From NCBI RefSeq assembly GCF_023109675.1, contig NZ_JALDUR010000003.1:62001-126000 (forward strand): a stretch of 64,000 nt of DNA, written 5' to 3'. Each line of letters starts with the position of its first letter. Within the stretch, counting starts at the first letter, position 1. The DNA comes from Streptococcus parasanguinis (GTDB lineage Bacteria > Bacillota > Bacilli > Lactobacillales > Streptococcaceae). A program made the position numbers and the translations under genes. The notes beneath the pieces are model-generated. The model was given only the letters and a program-made list of their open reading frames with translations, did no database searches and had not been told where the DNA came from. Of this stretch, positions 17,084-24,668 are shown piece by piece.

Positions 17084-17084
17084 C

Positions 17085-18095
17085 TTAGAAAATACCGATG
17101 AGTAATTGCATGCCAAGACTAGTCAGGATGATAGCAATCCAGCAAAGGGCTCCAAGAAGAATGGATTTTCCACTGGATTTGATCATAGCAACGAGGTTAG
17201 TTTTGAGACCAATAGCACTCATAGCCATGATGATGAGGAATTTGGAGAGCTGTTTGAGAGGTGAAAAGAAGCTATTGCTAACACCAAAAGAAGTAAGGAC
17301 GGTAGTTAGCAGAGAAGCTAGGATGAAGTAGAGAATGAAAACGGGGAAGATTTTTTTAAGCTTTACTCCTTGGTTGTTGTCTTGTTGACGGCTTTGCCAA
17401 TAGGAAAGGAAGAGAGTAATAGGGATAATAGCTAAGGTACGAGTCAGTTTGACAATGGTTGCAGATTCTAGAGTATTGGTATGATACAGACTATCCCAGG
17501 CGCTAGCTGTGGCTGTTACAGAGGAAGTATCGTTGACCGCAGTACCCGCAAAGAGAGCAAAACCTTCGTTGGAGAGATGGAGCCAAGAACCTAGAGTTGG
17601 AAAGATAAGAGCTGCCAAGACATTGAAGAAAAAGATAACAGAAATGGCTTGGGCTACTTCTTTTTCCTTGGCGTGAATAACAGGAGCAGTCGCTGCAATG
17701 GCAGAACCGCCACAGATAGAAGAGCCTACCCCAATCAAGGTAGCTAGCTTTGTATCCATGTTAAAAAATCGTTGGAAAAAGAAAGCAATAATTAAAGCGA
17801 TAGAAATAGTCGAAAGGATGACAGGAAGGGAAGATTTTCCAACTGCGAAAACTTGAGAGATATTGAGTCCAAAACCAAGTAAGATAACAGCATACTGAAG
17901 CAATTTTTTGGAGCTATAAGTCAAACCAGCATCCAGTTGTTTATAGGGAGTGAGAAAGGGGTAGAGAATCATTCCGATAAAAATGGCGAAAACAGGTGCT
18001 CCCACAACAGGCAGAAAGCCTCCTAAAACCCAAGAGATGATAGAAATGATCAGACAGGCTAACAGTCCTGCCCAATTTTTTGATAGAAATGACAT
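17085..18095 (-). CDS. YeiH/UPF0324-family putative sulfate (anion) exporter
   Basis: 336 residues with about ten membrane segments. Family motifs are [19 protein letters not shown], the glycine/serine-rich [32 protein letters not shown], and the C-terminal [10 protein letters not shown]. The family is annotated as putative sulfate exporters; the transported ion is not proven. It is the only intact gene of the right-hand island segment and lies between a tRNA-core scar and the palindromic element at 18351. Confidence 0.85.
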   Translation of the reverse strand: MSFLSKNWAGLLACLIISIISWVLGGFLPVVGAPVFAIFIGMILYPFLTPYKQLDAGLTYSSKKLLQYAVILLGFGLNISQVFAVGKSSLPVILSTISIALIIAFFFQRFFNMDTKLATLIGVGSSICGGSAIAATAPVIHAKEKEVAQAISVIFFFNVLAALIFPTLGSWLHLSNEGFALFAGTAVNDTSSVTATASAWDSLYHTNTLESATIVKLTRTLAIIPITLFLSYWQSRQQDNNQGVKLKKIFPVFILYFILASLLTTVLTSFGVSNSFFSPLKQLSKFLIIMAMSAIGLKTNLVAMIKSSGKSILLGALCWIAIILTSLGMQLLIGIF

Positions 18096-18350
18096 AAAAA
18101 CCTCCGAAAATAAATACCCCTTATTATAATCTTATTTATCAGAAAAGTAAAATAGAAAATAGAAAGTAGGAATAAGGTAGTAAATTAACGGAATTTTGCG
18201 GTCAGAGAGCTTTTTGTAATATAATAGATATATGTTCTTTGATCAATAAGGATGCAAATGTGGCATATGTTATTGAAAAAAATGAATTTGATGAGCCTGG
18301 ACATGTGAAGTAATTATGTGAGATAAGAAAATAAATAAGAGAGTTGAAAA

Positions 18351-18404
18351 TGTACTGATCCCAAAAGTTAGATTTTTTTCTGTCTAACTTTTGGGATCAG
18401 TACA
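18351..18404. mobile_element. 54-bp palindrome made of two IS3-type terminal repeats
   Basis: A perfect 22-bp inverted repeat, TGTACTGATCCCAAAAGTTAGA (18351-18372, shown split: TGTACTGATCC-CAAAAGTTAGA) and its complement (18383-18404), with only 10 bases between. The arm resembles the ends of IS3/IS150-group elements, and 60388-60408 carries a related end beside IS3 transposase debris. It is probably an internally deleted IS or a minimal MITE. Confidence 0.65.
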
Positions 18405-18417
18405 TATCCTCGCTTTT

Positions 18418-18834
18418 TTAATCTAATAGGTCCTTATTTTCAATTAAGAGTTCTAGTGGGGATTTATCTCTTGCTACAATAAAACCAGGTTCATATTGGT
18501 TATGAAATGTTCTTTTCTGAGAAGTTGGATCAATATACAACTCATCTCCATCTTCTGTGTATAGTTGGTTGCCTCTTGTTAGGTAAAGTAAATCCTCTAA
18601 GTACTGTCCATCAGTTTCTAGAAAATGTTCGATGTATTTGACAGCCTTTAAGATCTCACTTACTTTATCAGAGTATTCATTCGATTCAAGAACACTCTTT
18701 TCTAATTCAATCTCCTTACTTGTTCCAAAAAGTTGAGTTGGAGTTGCATTAAAATATTCTGCTATCTTATCTAAATTTGCAAAGGTAGGATAGCTTTTTT
18801 GTTTTTCGTAGTCAGAGATGTCTGGAAAGATTGC
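18418..18834 (-). pseudogene. XRE-family regulator remnant, copy 2
   Basis: Near-identical duplicate of 16150-16569 with the same N-terminal truncation and the same TGA (18835-18837) in front. At the only possible start of copy 1 this copy has TTA instead of TTG, so no start codon remains. The end reads ENKDLLD then stop. It has clearly decayed independently of copy 1. Confidence 0.75.
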
Positions 18835-18884
18835 TCATAAAAAAATGTGGGGCAAATGATGGGGCAAATCAGTTATAGACAAAC

Positions 18885-18912
18885 AAAAAAGCCTTGTAAA
18901 TCAAGGCTTTTT
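18885..18912 (-). terminator. Terminator of tRNA-Lys
   Basis: AAAAAGCCTTG / CAAGGCTTTTT. On the minus strand it is followed by six T, directly 3' of the tRNA. The same hairpin is duplicated at the att scars (12256 and 16619). Confidence 0.8.
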
Positions 18913-18927
18913 CCTGTTGTATGTAGA

Positions 18928-19000
18928 TGCCCCCTACAGGGCTCGAACCTGTGACCCATAGATTAAGAGTCTACTGCTCTACCAACTGAGCTAAGAAGGC
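18928..19000 (-). tRNA. tRNA-Lys (anticodon CTT)
   Basis: A complete 73-nt cloverleaf. Acceptor GCCTTCT / AGGGGGC with G-T pairs and discriminator A; D stem GCTC / GAGC; anticodon stem GTAGA / TCTAT around CTCTTAA (anticodon CTT, lysine AAG); T arm ACAGG-TTCGAGC-CCTGT. CCA is not encoded. It starts 9 bases downstream of the 6S RNA and its 3' end is the attachment site copied at 12296 and 16661. Confidence 0.97.
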
Positions 19001-19009
19001 AAATATAAA

Positions 19010-19200
19010 AAGCTGTATTGGTGCCGATACTTCACGATTTGTATTGAACCCGCGCAATTAAGCAGGTGGGCAACTCGCTCTGACTTAGCTGCTTCCGCGT
19101 GAAACGGCCTGCATACTGCCAGAAGTCTTTTGTTTCCCTAATAATACAAAAAATAGTCGGTCAACACTTAAGTGTGAAGTCGTACACCACAGCGTTTCTA
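19010..19200 (-). ncRNA. ssrS: Probable 6S RNA (SsrS)
   Basis: About 190 nt between rarA and tRNA-Lys. The ends pair in a long closing stem: 5' GCTGTGGTG-TACGACTTCAC (from 19193 downward) with 3' GTGAAGTATCGG-CACCAATACAGC (down to 19012). The middle folds as a hairpin with GCAGGCCGTTTC and GCGGGTTCAATAC sections, as in 6S RNA, which mimics an open promoter and binds sigma-A RNA polymerase. It has its own extended -10 promoter and is followed at once by tRNA-Lys. I assign it from structure and my recollection of this gene order in streptococci. Confidence 0.75.
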
Positions 19201-19207
19201 TATGTAT

Positions 19208-19235
19208 ATGATACCACATTTTGAAAATATTTCAA
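19208..19235 (-). promoter_or_regulatory. Promoter of 6S RNA-tRNA-Lys
   Basis: On the minus strand: -35 TTGAAA (19235-19230), 16-bp spacer, TGG-TATCAT extended -10 (19213-19208). The predicted start is near 19200. Confidence 0.75.
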
Positions 19236-19264
19236 GGAAAAATCTCAATTTTTTGAAACCGATG

Positions 19265-20536
19265 TCACTTTTTCTTAAATTGATCAATCTTCTCCTTGGT
19301 GGCTCCGAGAGCACGCTCGTACTTGCCATTTTCATTGGGAATAAAGTAGGAAGCGTGTTTGAGCTTGTCTGGCAAGTAGTCCTGATTGACCCAGTTGCCA
19401 GGGTAGTTGTGAGGGTATTTATAGTTTTGCGCATTTCCCAGTTCCTTGCTTCCAGCATAATGACCATCGCGGAGGTGGCGAGGAATAGGAAGGTTGCCAG
19501 AACTTCTAAGATCAGCCAGCGCCTTGTCCATGGCAACGTAGGCTGAGTTGGATTTCGGCGAAAGGGCTAGATCGATGACGATGTTGGCGATGAGAATGCG
19601 GGCCTCAGGAAAGCCGATGCGCTCAGCTGCTTGTAACGCTGTCACGGTATGAATCTGCGCATCTGGATTGGCCAGACCGATATCCTCATAAGCGATGACA
19701 GTCAAGCGACGAGCTAGGCTGGGTAGATCTCCGGCTTCGATCAAACGAGCTGCATAGTGGAGACTAGCATCGACATCCGAACCACGGATAGATTTTTGCA
19801 GAGCAGAGAGCACGTCGTAGTGGCCGTCTCCATCTTTGTCCATGGTGATGTAGCTGCGCTGGAGACTGTTTTCCATGATCTCTAGCGTAATATGGCGAAT
19901 TCCTTCTGCATTTTCAGAGGTCGACAGCACCGCCAGATCGAGAGAATTAAAGGCAGAGCGAAGATCTCCATTGGTTGAGGTAGCGATGAAATCCAAAGCG
20001 TCCTCATCGAGCACGACTGGAAAATCAAAGCCACGGTCGGGATCGTCCAGCGCCGTTTTTAGAGCTTGCTTGACCTCCTCCGTCGTCAACGGTTCCAGCT
20101 CAAAGATTTGTACGCGGCTACGAATAGCGGGTGTGACAGAGAAAAAGGGATTTTCAGTCGTTGCACCGATCATGATGACCAGACCACTTTCGAGCAAAGG
20201 CAGGAGAAAATCTTGTTTAGTTTTATCGAGGCGATGGATCTCGTCCAAGAGCAGGACCAAGCCACCAGAAAATTTGGCCTCCTCTGCGATTTCTTGTAGG
20301 CGTTTTTTACTGTCAACTGTTGCATTAAAGGTCCGAAAAGCATACTTGGTCGTTCCTGCGATCGCAGAAGCAATACTGGTCTTTCCGATCCCCGGAGGTC
20401 CATAGAGAATCATAGAGGACAGACGATTGGCCTCGACCATGCGACGAATGATTTTGCCTTCTCCAACCAGGTGCTGTTGACCGATGACTTGATCGATCGT
20501 TCGTGGTCGCATACGGAGTGCGAGATTGTCGGGCAT
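19265..20536 (-). CDS. rarA: Replication-associated recombination protein RarA (MgsA), AAA+ ATPase
   Basis: 423 residues from ATG 20536 (MPDNLALRMRPRTIDQVIGQ), behind AAGGAG; a longer frame to 20569 lacks an RBS. Walker A GPPGIGKTS is at residues 46-54, Walker B LLLDEIHRLD follows, with sensor 1 in MIGATTENPFFSV and an arginine finger region near AIRSRVQIFEL. The C-terminal MgsA domain is complete (DLASPK-like LALSPKSNSAYVAMDKAL, HYAGSKELG). It acts on stalled replication forks and gaps. It is divergent from the DUF3013 gene and precedes 6S RNA on the same strand. Confidence 0.95.
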   Translation of the reverse strand: MPDNLALRMRPRTIDQVIGQQHLVGEGKIIRRMVEANRLSSMILYGPPGIGKTSIASAIAGTTKYAFRTFNATVDSKKRLQEIAEEAKFSGGLVLLLDEIHRLDKTKQDFLLPLLESGLVIMIGATTENPFFSVTPAIRSRVQIFELEPLTTEEVKQALKTALDDPDRGFDFPVVLDEDALDFIATSTNGDLRSAFNSLDLAVLSTSENAEGIRHITLEIMENSLQRSYITMDKDGDGHYDVLSALQKSIRGSDVDASLHYAARLIEAGDLPSLARRLTVIAYEDIGLANPDAQIHTVTALQAAERIGFPEARILIANIVIDLALSPKSNSAYVAMDKALADLRSSGNLPIPRHLRDGHYAGSKELGNAQNYKYPHNYPGNWVNQDYLPDKLKHASYFIPNENGKYERALGATKEKIDQFKKK

Positions 20537-20650
20537 TTCCTTCTCCTTTCTAGCTTTGTCTCCTTTCAAAGAGACGGTTTTTATGGTAAGATTGTAGTAA
20601 CTATTGTATCATATTCCGCTCTAAGAGTGGGAAATTAGAAAGAGGACGCT

Positions 20651-21121
20651 ATGTCTAAATACGGATTTTTGGATGTTTTAGAAGAGGAGATGGACAAGGT
20701 TTTTCCCTTTGATTTTGAGATCAATTGGGATAAGAAAAACCATGCGGTAGAAGTGGCTTTTCTCTTGGAAGCGCAAAACACAGGCGGGGTTGCACTGGTT
20801 GATGAAGCCGGTGAAGAGTCTGATGAGGATATTTTCTTTGAAGAAGCCGTGCTCTTCTACAATCCAGCCAAGTCTCATGTGGAAGAAGATGCCTATTTAA
20901 CGGCGATTCCTTATGAGCCTAAAAAAGGCTTGTCTCGTGAGTTTCTAGCCTATTTTGCGACTTTCCTCCGAGATACAGCTGAGTTGGCCTTGGATGAGCT
21001 CATGGATTTCTTAGCAGACGAAGAAGCAGAGAGCTTTGAGATCGTCTGGAACCAAGAAGTTTTTGAAGAAGGCAAGGTTGGCCTAGAAGAAAGTACTTTT
21101 TACCCTTACCCGAGGTATTAG
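20651..21121 (+). CDS. DUF3013 family protein
   Basis: A 156-residue, strongly acidic cytoplasmic protein (MSKYGFLDVLEEEMDKVFPF; EEAVLFYNPAK; ends STFYPYPRY). I recognise it as the DUF3013 family, which in streptococci usually lies between rarA and prmA. Function unknown. It starts behind AGAGGACGCT and is divergently transcribed from rarA. Confidence 0.8.
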   Translation: MSKYGFLDVLEEEMDKVFPFDFEINWDKKNHAVEVAFLLEAQNTGGVALVDEAGEESDEDIFFEEAVLFYNPAKSHVEEDAYLTAIPYEPKKGLSREFLAYFATFLRDTAELALDELMDFLADEEAESFEIVWNQEVFEEGKVGLEESTFYPYPRY

Positions 21122-21176
21122 AAAAGATTCTAAGTGGACATTTTTAAATAATGAATTCAAGGAGAAGGGGGAGACT

Positions 21177-21719
21177 ATGCTAGAAAAAGTCAAACAGTTT
21201 TTCAGGAGAAGGTCAGCTAAAACTGAGCCGTCAGTTGATATTCTTCCCCGCAATCGCTTTGCGGATCTAGATTTCGAGCGAATATTGAAGTCTGGAACTC
21301 GTCGCCTTGTCGATGAGGAGGGGCGCTATGCAGAAGATGGTACAGTCACAGAACTTGAATTTCCTGAAGACTTTGCGGAATTTGAATTTCTAGTTGGTTT
21401 TAATACGGAAGAGGAAGACCAGTTTAAGCAACTATTAGCTCGTTTAAATAGTATTGACAATGCTATTCAGTCCCATTTGGAAAGTGAGATGCAACAACCC
21501 ATCCCTCAGTATGCCAAGGATCTCGGCTATACTCAGAAGAGGTGGGAGAAAACCTTTTACTTCCATCCTTGGATATTAAGCGGTGAGGAAAACCCGCCAA
21601 ATCTTCGCTATGTTGCAGATTATGTAAACGATGAGTTTACGGTTTATTTTGCGAAAAAACATGGCAGATGGCAAGCATACTGGGATGCAGAGTGCCAAAA
21701 AGTAATCGAAGAAAGCTAG
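21177..21719 (+). CDS. Hypothetical cytoplasmic protein
   Basis: 180 residues without a signal peptide or membrane segment. The first 16 residues are basic (KVKQFFRRRSAK), the rest acidic and aromatic-rich (FAEFEFLVGFNTEEEDQF; ERYVADYVNDEFTVYFAKK-like C-terminal region with KHGRWQAYWDAECQK). The start follows AAGGAGAAGGGGGAG. I do not recognise the family. It lies in the rarA-prmA housekeeping stretch, so it is probably an accessory insertion of unknown use. Confidence 0.6.
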   Translation: MLEKVKQFFRRRSAKTEPSVDILPRNRFADLDFERILKSGTRRLVDEEGRYAEDGTVTELEFPEDFAEFEFLVGFNTEEEDQFKQLLARLNSIDNAIQSHLESEMQQPIPQYAKDLGYTQKRWEKTFYFHPWILSGEENPPNLRYVADYVNDEFTVYFAKKHGRWQAYWDAECQKVIEES

Positions 21720-21768
21720 CTCGTATTTTCCTAGAGAGTAATTGTTATCATAGAAAAGAGTAAATATC

Positions 21769-22203
21769 ATGGAATTATTGGATAGCAGAATGGATTTCCA
21801 AGGTTGCAAGATTGCCTTGATTTGTGGGGATAAGGTCTTGACTATCTTACGTGATGACAAGGATGATATCCCTTGTCCCAACATGTGGGAGTTGCCAGGT
21901 GGTGGTCGTGAAGGAAACGAAAGTCCTTTCGAGTGCGCAGCGCGTGAAGTTTATGAGGAACTGGGAATTCATTTAGATGAAGACTGTCTGCTTTGGAGCA
22001 AGATTTATCCTAGCGTAATCTTTAAAGACAAGCAATCGGTCTTTATGGTTGGTCAGCTAAGGCAAGAACAATTTGACAATATTACCTTTGGGGATGAAGG
22101 ACAGGCCTATAAACTGATGCCTATTGAGGAGTTTTTGAAGTCTAAACAGGCAGTTCCTCAGCTACAGGGTAGATTGAGGGATTATTTGGAGGGAAGTTTA
22201 TGA
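21769..22203 (+). CDS. Nudix hydrolase
   Basis: A 144-residue Nudix protein. The box Gx5Ex7REUxEExGU is complete: G45, E51, R59-E60, E63-E64, G66-I67 (GGREGNESPFECAAREVYEE then LGI). Nudix enzymes hydrolyse nucleoside diphosphates linked to another moiety, using Mg2+ bound by the REUxEE glutamates. The exact substrate cannot be read; candidates are oxidised nucleotides or sugar nucleotides. It overlaps the acetyltransferase gene by 4 bases, so both are cotranslated. Confidence 0.9.
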   Translation: MELLDSRMDFQGCKIALICGDKVLTILRDDKDDIPCPNMWELPGGGREGNESPFECAAREVYEELGIHLDEDCLLWSKIYPSVIFKDKQSVFMVGQLRQEQFDNITFGDEGQAYKLMPIEEFLKSKQAVPQLQGRLRDYLEGSL

Positions 22204-22673
22204 TAAGACTTGAACGAGCAGGAGCAGAGGATTTAGAAACCATTATTGCCATTCAAAGAGCCAGTTTTAAAGCAGTCTATGACAAATACCAAGATGAATA
22301 TGATCCCTATCTAGAAGATCGCGAGCGAATCAAATGGAAATTAGTTGAGCGGCCCAATAGCTATTACTACTTTGTGAAAGAAGACGAAGAGAAGATTGGT
22401 TTTTTACGAATTCATACCAATGAAGAGTTAACGGAAGCTTGGTTGGGGACCGCAGCGATTCTGCCTCCGTATCAGGGAAAAGGGTATGGATCTAAAGGTT
22501 TGAGCTTGCTGGAAAAAGAATTTCCAACCATCACACAATGGGATTTGTGTACGGTGTTACAAGATGCAGGCATGGTCGCCTTCTACGAGAAGAATGGCTA
22601 CCATCAAACCCATATCGAGCCTGAAAAAGAAGGCATGGATATGGTCTACATGAAAAAATTGATAGAGAAATAG
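22200..22673 (+). CDS. GNAT-family N-acetyltransferase
   Basis: 157 residues with the GNAT fold. The acetyl-CoA loop is in ILPPYQGKGYGSKGLSLLE (Q/RxxGxG/A-type) and the terminal part has FYEKNGYHQTHIEPE. It acetylates an amine, but the substrate is unknown. Translationally coupled to the Nudix gene. A hairpin GGTTCGGTT / AACTGAACC (22681-22707) follows, without a T run. Confidence 0.85.
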   Translation: MIRLERAGAEDLETIIAIQRASFKAVYDKYQDEYDPYLEDRERIKWKLVERPNSYYYFVKEDEEKIGFLRIHTNEELTEAWLGTAAILPPYQGKGYGSKGLSLLEKEFPTITQWDLCTVLQDAGMVAFYEKNGYHQTHIEPEKEGMDMVYMKKLIEK

Positions 22674-22810
22674 AAAGGACGGTTCGGTTAAATTTCTAAA
22701 CTGAACCCGCCCTAAACACTATACCAAAAAGATAAAATTCTCATAGACACAAGTGTCTTCAGAGAGTTTCCTATTTTGGCTTTGTGTTTTACGGGCTTGG
22801 TATCTTAATG

Positions 22811-23761
22811 ATGGAAACATGGCAAGAGTTAAAAGTTACAGTGAAGCGTGAGGGTGAGGAACTAGTCTCCAACCTCTTGATTGAGTTAGGCGCCCAAGGG
22901 GTAGCAATCGAAGACAGCATGGATTATGTGGGAAATGTCGACCGCTTTGGTGAGATTTTTCCTGATGTCGAGCAGCAAGAAGAAATCGTGGTGACGGCCT
23001 ACTACCCGGAAACGGTTGATGTAGCAGCGGTTGAAGCGGACTTGCAGGCTCGCTTGGCAGAATTGACCGACTTTATGGATCTAGGAGAGGTCAAGATGGG
23101 GACGACTGCCTTGGCTGAGGAAGACTGGGCAGACAACTGGAAGAAATACTATGAACCAGCTCGTATCACTCATGACTTGACCATCGTGCCGTCATGGACA
23201 GACTATGAGGCAACAGCGGGAGAAAAGATTATCAAGCTGGATCCTGGTATGGCCTTTGGAACAGGAACCCACCCGACAACCAAGATGAGCCTCTTTGCCT
23301 TGGAGCAGGTTCTTCGCGGTGGCGAAACAGTGCTAGATGTGGGGACTGGTTCAGGTGTCCTTTCTATCGCCAGCTCACTTCTAGGTGCCAAGGAAATCTT
23401 CGCCTATGACCTGGATGATGTGGCGGTTCGTGTCGCTCAGGAAAATATTGAGCTCAATTCTGGCATGGAAAACATCCATGTAGCTCCAGGTGATTTGCTC
23501 AAGGGCGTGGAGATTGAGGCAGATGTCATCGTGGCCAACATCTTGGCGGATATTCTTATCCATCTGACAGATGATGCTTATCGTTTGGTCAAGGACGAAG
23601 GTTACCTGATCATGAGTGGAATTATCAAGGACAAATGGGACATGGTACGTGAGTCGGCTGAGTCAGCTGGATTTTTCCTTGAAACCCACATGATCCAAGG
23701 GGAATGGAATGCCTGCGTCTTCAAGAAGACCAAGGATATCTCCGGTGTGATTGGAGGCTAG
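22811..23761 (+). CDS. prmA: Ribosomal protein L11 methyltransferase PrmA
   Basis: 316 residues from ATG 22811 ([20 protein letters not shown]), the usual start; the frame is open further upstream to 22784. N-terminal substrate-recognition domain followed by a class I SAM-dependent methyltransferase: motif [14 protein letters not shown], the acidic loop AYDLDDVA and the catalytic-site motif VANILADIL. It trimethylates ribosomal protein L11. Its stop is one base before the rsmE start. Confidence 0.95.
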   Translation: METWQELKVTVKREGEELVSNLLIELGAQGVAIEDSMDYVGNVDRFGEIFPDVEQQEEIVVTAYYPETVDVAAVEADLQARLAELTDFMDLGEVKMGTTALAEEDWADNWKKYYEPARITHDLTIVPSWTDYEATAGEKIIKLDPGMAFGTGTHPTTKMSLFALEQVLRGGETVLDVGTGSGVLSIASSLLGAKEIFAYDLDDVAVRVAQENIELNSGMENIHVAPGDLLKGVEIEADVIVANILADILIHLTDDAYRLVKDEGYLIMSGIIKDKWDMVRESAESAGFFLETHMIQGEWNACVFKKTKDISGVIGG

Positions 23762-23762
23762 C

Positions 23763-24506
23763 ATGCAGCAGTATTTTGTAAAAGGTTTGGCTAGCTCACC
23801 TGTCACCATAGAGGACAAGGAGACCAGCAAGCACATGTTTCAGGTCATGCGCTTAAAAGAAGATGATGAGGTGACTTTGGTCTTTGATGATGGGATCAAG
23901 CGTTTGGCGCGCGTGGTAAATGTAGAAGCCCGTAAGTTGGAGCTAATCGAGGAATTAGCTGACAATGTGGAACTGCCAGTCCAAGTGACCATCGCATCAG
24001 GCTTTCCCAAGGGAGACAAGCTCGAGTTCATCACTCAGAAAGTAACGGAACTCGGTGCCAGCCAAATCTGGGCCTTCCCTGCAGACTGGTCCGTTGCTAA
24101 GTGGGACGGCAAGAAATTGGGTAAAAAGGTCGAGAAACTAGAAAAAATCGCCCTCGGAGCAGCCGAGCAAAGCAAGCGAAATCTGGTCCCAAGCATTACC
24201 CTTTTTGAGAAAAAGGCAGACTTTCTGGCTCAGTTCGACCAGTTTGACCGGATCGTGGTGGCCTATGAAGAGTCAGCTAAAGAAGGCGAGGCGGCCGCTC
24301 TGATTCAGTCGCTGACAGGCTTAGAAGCTGGATGTAAACTACTCTTTATCTTTGGACCAGAGGGCGGTTTATCCCCTGCAGAAATTAAAAGTTTTACAGC
24401 TAAAGGAGCAGTCCTTGCAGGACTTGGGCCTCGCATACTTCGAGCAGAAACAGCTCCACTCTACGCTCTCAGCGCCGTGAGTGTTGTCACAGAATTAATG
24501 AACTAA
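23763..24506 (+). CDS. rsmE: 16S rRNA (uracil1498-N3)-methyltransferase RsmE
   Basis: 247 residues from ATG 23763 (MQQYFVKG), behind GGAGG within the end of prmA. PUA-like N-terminal domain, then a SPOUT (trefoil-knot) methyltransferase with EFITQKVTELG, AAEQSKRNLVP and the knot motif FGPEGGLSPAEI plus LGPRILRAETAPLYALS. It methylates U1498 of 16S rRNA. It forms an operon with prmA and ends in a strong terminator. Confidence 0.95.
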   Translation: MQQYFVKGLASSPVTIEDKETSKHMFQVMRLKEDDEVTLVFDDGIKRLARVVNVEARKLELIEELADNVELPVQVTIASGFPKGDKLEFITQKVTELGASQIWAFPADWSVAKWDGKKLGKKVEKLEKIALGAAEQSKRNLVPSITLFEKKADFLAQFDQFDRIVVAYEESAKEGEAAALIQSLTGLEAGCKLLFIFGPEGGLSPAEIKSFTAKGAVLAGLGPRILRAETAPLYALSAVSVVTELMN

Positions 24507-24538
24507 CGAAGTGAAGGAATCGCTTCGTTAGTTTTTTT
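24501..24538 (+). terminator. Terminator of prmA-rsmE
   Basis: Perfect 11-bp stem AACTAACGAAG (24501-24511) / CTTCGTTAGTT (24523-24533) with T7. The left arm overlaps the rsmE stop. Confidence 0.9.
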
Positions 24539-24668
24539 ACAAGAATGATGAAAGCAAGGTGGATCCCAGAATGATCTTCGAGAAGTATCCGTATATTAAA
24601 GTAGCTTCATTGGTTCCCATCTGCTTCTAAAAGTGTTAAAATAGTATCCAAGAAACTGGAGAAAATAC

